Origin: Blastomyces gilchristii SLH14081
Lineage: Eukaryota > Ascomycota > Eurotiomycetes > Onygenales > Ajellomycetaceae
DNA length: 64,000 nucleotides
NCBI RefSeq assembly: GCF_000003855.2
Contig: NW_003101669.1
Coordinates: forward strand, 303,740-367,739
Reading direction: 5' to 3'
The position numbers and the translations under genes were made by a program. Below, piece by piece: positions 58,855 through 64,000 of the stretch. Below the pieces are notes generated by a model. The model ran no database searches. It had not been told where the DNA came from and worked only from the letters and a program-made list of their open reading frames with translations. Positions within the stretch are counted from its first letter, which is position 1; each line of letters starts with the position of its first letter.

Positions 58855-61800
58855 TCTGACAATTACCCATTCTGCCTTCTACCCTCAAGGGGGTGGAAAG
58901 GGGCTCCTGTGAGGCTGAATTTGAGAACGCTGTCTGCCATGTCAGCGGCAGCCGATGCATTTATACCCATCCCATCCGCTCATAGACCTAAGAATACCGT
59001 GCGCGCATTGCGCCTGACTTCTGATATTCCAGAATAATTATTTGAGAAAAGTCAACGGGTGGAGACGCGGCAGCAAGCACCCTGGACGAACTCCATAGTG
59101 GAGATTAGGGAATTAATCGTGCTCCTAGGTATCGACATGTTGGAGAAAACGGGGTCATAGAGAGAGAAGTTCATAGTTGTCTGTTTAAGCTGCGATCATA
59201 TCCATAGCCCATTGCACTTGAAGTTGGCAGAAAATTCACCATTGTATTGCTGTTCACCACGGGAATCTCATCCAATCTTATTGGGGGAAATAGGGCATTA
59301 GACAAGATAGTGGAAAGAAATTTGTAAAAGCTGTGTGAATCATCGTACGATGGCATGGTGCGTTTGGTCTCATCTCGCTGAAGGCCTCGGAACAAAGTGA
59401 TAGCTAACACAGAGCTGGGGACAGATGCCTCATGGGCATCCTGCTTGTACCCCCTCGAGCTCCTGAGGAGTAAGGGCTAGCAAGAAAAATGCCCACCAGC
59501 CCTTATGAAAATAGTTGCCGGTTCACGCTGGCTGGTAATCGGTTTGTTGAAAACCGCACGGATACTAGGAATTCTCTAGCCAAAACAGGTTCTTCAAGGA
59601 CGATTTGGAGAGAATATGAGCATGCGCCAACAATCCCAAATGCTAGGACGTCACCTTGAAAAGAAACCAAGCCAATAGGCCGTTCGGCTCTTTGGCACTC
59701 TTCTCACGTCGAGATGCAAGCCTCTGGGAACAGCTTGTCTCTCCGCGATTCGTCAGCTAGGCATTGGATATCTCAAGCAAGAGTTGAGTACCGTTGGAGA
59801 GGCCTATGTATCCCGGCATTAACGGAAGACGTAGATCCTAGCTACTAGTTGTTTGCCACAGCAGTATATCAAAAAAGAAGATGAAAGGTTGGCTGGAAAG
59901 GGGTTCGTGATGGAGAAGTAGCTCCGTCTCCACAGAATAAAAAATAGAAGGATATCCTATCAGCTCAACCCTTTCATAGATTCGCCACCCTTATGCTGCG
60001 TATGCTTCAAGCGATCCATCTTCAACTTTCCGGGGCATCATATAGCTGCTCGATAATGCTTGGATCCAGCTTGTGATAGCTTTGATGCAGGAGGCGGGCT
60101 GGCTGAAAAGACGTATGCATATGGTCAAGAAGAAAGATTTATTCGTCGATAATTAGGGTCAAGCGCTTTCCAGCTTGGCCTGAAGGTTAGATCTTACTGC
60201 GTAGATCTTCTCCGGCTCGCTTTGCTTTGTGTGTGTGGCGCAGAGCTGAAAAGGGGGCTGCTGCGGATAGTGCCATCCTCGACTCTCAGCGTGGCGAAAC
60301 GGCCTGTACTAATTATTTTCACCTGTTTGCCTAACTAACCTTTATTAGTATGCTGAGGTATGAGTAAGTTAGCTAACTATTGCTGGTTCCGTCTCTCCAT
60401 TGGCTCTGGATAGGAGCCACAGCTGCCCATGGACAAACCCCACACTGCCTCGGTGTTTTGAATCACATCTATATATACATGGAAGAAGCTTAAGTTTCAA
60501 AGTTTGAAGAGCAGTGGACAGTTCAGCTGAGACAAACTGAATCATCGTTCTCTGAGGCTCTTGCGTGGCTTGCTTCGGTGAAGTTATTGTCGTATATCAG
60601 GGGCACTTCGACTAACTCAACTGCGGCTGACTTCAGTATCAGGCATGTATGTAACTCCCCGAGGCAACGATAAAGATCTCACTGCAAGCTTCCAACAAGT
60701 CCTAGCAAGAGAACCCCGAACACAATTCGGGTAATTCTTGAGGGAGTCTCGTCTACCTCTAAAAATAATTGAGCAAGTCGGGACAGCTACGAATTTCGGA
60801 ATAAATAGTTGGGCCTGACGGAATCTTCCTGACGTGGAGCTCATTCCCGTGGAGGGGGAGACATCAGACGCCCCGGAGAAATTTCCAGGAGGAGATATGA
60901 GCGCACTGGTGGGGTATGTTCATATTCTGAAACCCAATCGATTCATCAAGGCAAGAAGCTAAAGAATAAGGGTTGGTACCCAACCTGACGTACCTAGTAT
61001 TTTTTCTCCGAACGGTGAAGAATGCTAGCGAGACAGGGTGGGACCCGCAGGCGTTTGGATGGTAGCATTTGGTAGGTTGACGATTCGGAGAATCAGCAAG
61101 CAATGACCAGGGGTCGTTTAATTATCTGATGAACCAGGCCATTTGATCGGCGAAATCCTGAAGGAGAAGGGAAGCCTTTTTTAGAAACGGGAATCCCAGC
61201 CATCCGCGCCCTTGGCAGTGCCTATAAACCATATCTGGAGCCTGGAGCCTCTTGGGAGCGGAACCCCAGACTAGCACTAGCCAGGATAGATATATCTTCC
61301 GCTGATGCGCTGCCACGCCTCTATCGACGATTTCACCGTTAGGTCCTGCCATGTTTTTGGATGAAGGGCTGGCCGTTCGTCTTACGAGAGGAGAAGATTT
61401 CATAGAAGGGCCCAGCTTGATAAGTTAGGGATACCCGTGCATCTCTACGCTGCGTACATGCCTCGCTCAACATCTTCGAAACTGGTTTGTACAGAAAATG
61501 TGCTTTATTTACAGTCCATTTTTGCTGTATTTAACTAGCGATACGAAGCCATGTTAACAATACTCAAAAAAAAGGGGGCCAATATCCGCTCGTTGCAACG
61601 ACATCGGAGACACCAAAACACTGGGCCGTCCAGCTGCGGACGTTGCATTGTTATCTCATCCGAAGCAAAATACTGCATAAATTTTAGTGGGAGGTGCTGT
61701 CTAGTGTCCACTTTCCCGTTTCTGGTCCCAAGACAGTAACAATCCTCCTGTTTCAGGGATTATCAAGCTTTGTTTCTTTGGGCTACATCGCCAAACATCC

Positions 61801-64000
61801 CTGAGAATTGCCGAGATGAATAATCATAATTCCTGCATGCCAATTCGCCAGCGGCTGGCTTGCCGTGATAGGCCAAGGACAATAAGGTATTCAAGCGAGG
61901 GCGGCCCAACGCTGGGACCACATGAACCAGCGCAGGCAATCAATCACAAGTGGGAGGGATCTGATACCAGTGACTGAGGGAGAAAGGGAAACATGCTGAC
62001 CCATGGATACCCTGAAGATCAATACATAAGGGCGAGCGCCAGCAAAAGGGGCTTAGCTATATTTGCTTCTCAAAGATGTGACAAAGATGAACCATTATTA
62101 TTATTGTTATGTCGGTGTATGGCATGGCATAAAACTTCAACTTGAGCCTTAGTGCCCGGTTTTGAGCGAGCAGGACATGATGTTCTCACCTGCGAAAGAG
62201 TAGAAACTTGATATCAGTTTAGGGACTCTGGACAATTTCAGAAGAGACTCGGTGTGTTGGCGTCATGAAGATATATTCCCCATTTTGACTAATTGTGTGT
62301 ATTCCCTCCATCTGCGGTTAATTCGAAAAACTAAAAGTGGAATTACCTTGCATGGACTATCAGCAATGTCTCGGGAATACAATCATGATCTCATCCTTAC
62401 GTGCGAGTGAATCTTCCAGTGCTGTGTGTGTGTCATGGGTACGGACGGCTCCCTAAGGATATATCAGCGTATTTAAACAGGCCTCATATTTGGCTGTGAT
62501 GGATCCGGTAAAGTAACTTACATACATGTTCTGTACATACAACCCGGCGCGCAGGGATCTATCTAGGCACGGAACATTATTTTATATTCTTCATCGGGTG
62601 AAATCGTTAAGTCTCTGGAGGATAGGCCCAGCAATCTAACTCCGGACTTAGATCAATGCATTACAGAACTAGAAAGTAACAATTATTTCACAATATCTGG
62701 CATGTTTGAGCGAATTTCTGGTTCAGGGCTCAGGAATGATGAGCTTTCCGTTCCTTTCTCCTGGCAGTTGCTCTAAGAATATGCGCCACTCTCAAAATTG
62801 CGGGAGACTGACCGGTACAGCAGGTGCATACGAACGACGAACGTACTGTACATGTACATACTGGATATTTGCCCTTCCCCATCCGTGGTTCACATGGTTT
62901 TTCTCCTGGGGAAACTTCCGGATTAACCGAGTCCACAACTCTAGTTGAGGGGCGTGCGTGCGTGCATGCGTTTCTGGTCCCTGTATTCCACCTGCATATG
63001 CAATAATAGTGAGCATAAACAACCAAGGGAGGCAGCCACATTATTATTGACTTACTTTCCACGCATTTCAGAGATGCGCACATGTGATACCTGAATTCTA
63101 CGCGGCCAGTCGGGTAATGCGAGAGTTGCCAAAAGCTTGTTGGCTCACCGACTATGAAGGCCGCAGCCTTGAAAATGTGTTTTCAGCCGGCGACTGCGGT
63201 TAGAGATATCTGAACCTGAGATGTCATGATGTTTTTTGACTGGAGTTACTGGTCGAGTCAATTTTTGTTGGACGGTTCTTCCGTTTTCCTTCCTTGCTTT
63301 TTATTTTTATTCTTCTTGGAGCCAAAGGGACGCTGCAGTCGATCCGGTCTTTTGGCGAGTTACCCTGCTTTTCCTGGCTGCACGTTGACAGATACGGCTT
63401 GATAACATGGAAGCATCCGAACGCGCCACAGTCTGTTTGCATTTGTGGGAATCCGTGACGACCGTCCATCACGGGCAGTTGAGAGCCAGCGCGCCGTGGA
63501 GGAAATCATATTTGATTTCGGCAAACACTTCTGGAAAGCTCGAACCTTTTTTTTCCCTCAGCAATGGGAACGACACCTTACATTCGTTGCTACTACTGCT
63601 GGTCAGTGCATTTTCTGAACGGGGATGAGAGGTTCGAACGGAAGATCACAGCGGGCTCGGAAAACAGTTTGCGGGGTCCACTAACTTTTTTGGCGGCGAT
63701 CATATTTAACATCCTGCAGTTCGTGATAGACAGGTCTAGAAACACTCTGGGTGGTTGGATCGAATAGCTACTGATATCATCATCGTCCCGATTCCAGCCA
63801 AAAACAAGCCACATGAAAAGTTGCCCGTGATGTGCTTTCTAGAAAGCTATGCTCGTTGAACGAGAAATTATTTTTACATGTATATTGGCGGGGTGCAGCT
63901 ACAGTAGATAACAGGGAACTGCATTGTCTTCAAGGGTTTAAAGTGCAGCACAGTAAGTTACTCCGTACATCCCCTCGAAGTACTTCTCTTCATTGGCCAT

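Larger units (their letters stand above)
56056..64000. other. 7.9 kb region with no supportable gene
   Basis: Only short, unrecognised open frames on both strands, with no domain and no consistent splice model. It has a 25-T run (56120-56144), a GATATATA array (57591-57654), a 28-A run (58824-58851), TGTACATGTACA-type palindromes (62843-62860) and a TACTCCGTAC motif near the right edge (63959). Base composition does not look extreme. A gene with many small exons, or a noncoding RNA, could be missed. Confidence 0.5.

Overview
The window is nuclear DNA of a filamentous ascomycete, most likely Eurotiomycetes and probably Onygenales. That placement is inferred from gene content, short GT-AG introns with CTAAC/GCTAAT-like branch sites, pyrimidine-rich tracts upstream of several starts, and the palindromic TACTCCGTAC motif scattered between genes. 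No species is claimed. Sixteen protein-coding genes could be assembled. Thirteen have introns, and every splice model given here closes in frame. No rRNA, tRNA, CRISPR array or intact transposon was recognised.

Layout. 0.85-3.9 kb (-): DENN-domain Rab regulator. 3.9-9.2 kb: long intergenic stretch with a G-rich patch, a duplicated sequence at 6.5-6.9 kb and many simple repeats. 9.2-10.7 kb (+): BCD1-type HIT zinc-finger protein (box C/D snoRNP assembly). 11.2-12.5 kb (-): short-chain dehydrogenase. 14.5-17.9 kb (+): intronless TBC Rab-GAP. 19.3-20.6 kb (+): F-box/ankyrin protein with a Cys-rich tail, convergent with an unrecognised coiled-coil protein (21.0-22.3 kb, -). 23.6-24.3 kb: decayed-looking gene. 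24.7-26.1 kb (-): membrane fatty-acid desaturase. 27.1-32.1 kb (-): VPS15 kinase, divergent from a 16-exon YVC1-like TRP channel (32.6-36.2 kb, +). 37.4-38.8 kb (+): C2H2 zinc-finger protein. 38.8-43.8 kb: no certain gene, but coding-like fragments on the minus strand. 43.8-44.9 kb (+): isopentenyl-diphosphate isomerase. 45.6-46.2 kb (-): DUF202 membrane protein, divergent from a MATE transporter (47.1-49.1 kb, +). 49.8-50.5 kb (-): DNAJC8/Spf31-like J protein, head-to-head with DBP4 RNA helicase (50.8-53.2 kb, +). 54.1-56.1 kb (+): amino-acid permease. 56.1-64.0 kb: nearly 8 kb with no supportable gene.

The genes are mostly housekeeping and do not form a metabolic cluster. Two loose themes appear. 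One is endomembrane traffic and vacuole function (DENN, TBC, VPS15, YVC1-like channel). The other is RNA and ribosome biogenesis (BCD1, DNAJC8-like, DBP4). The least ordinary items are the channel gene with micro-exons and two GC-AG introns, the possible cryptic gene at 41.0-43.6 kb, the frameshifted relic at 23.6-24.3 kb, the repeat-rich patch at 6.5-6.9 kb, and the intergenic palindromes.
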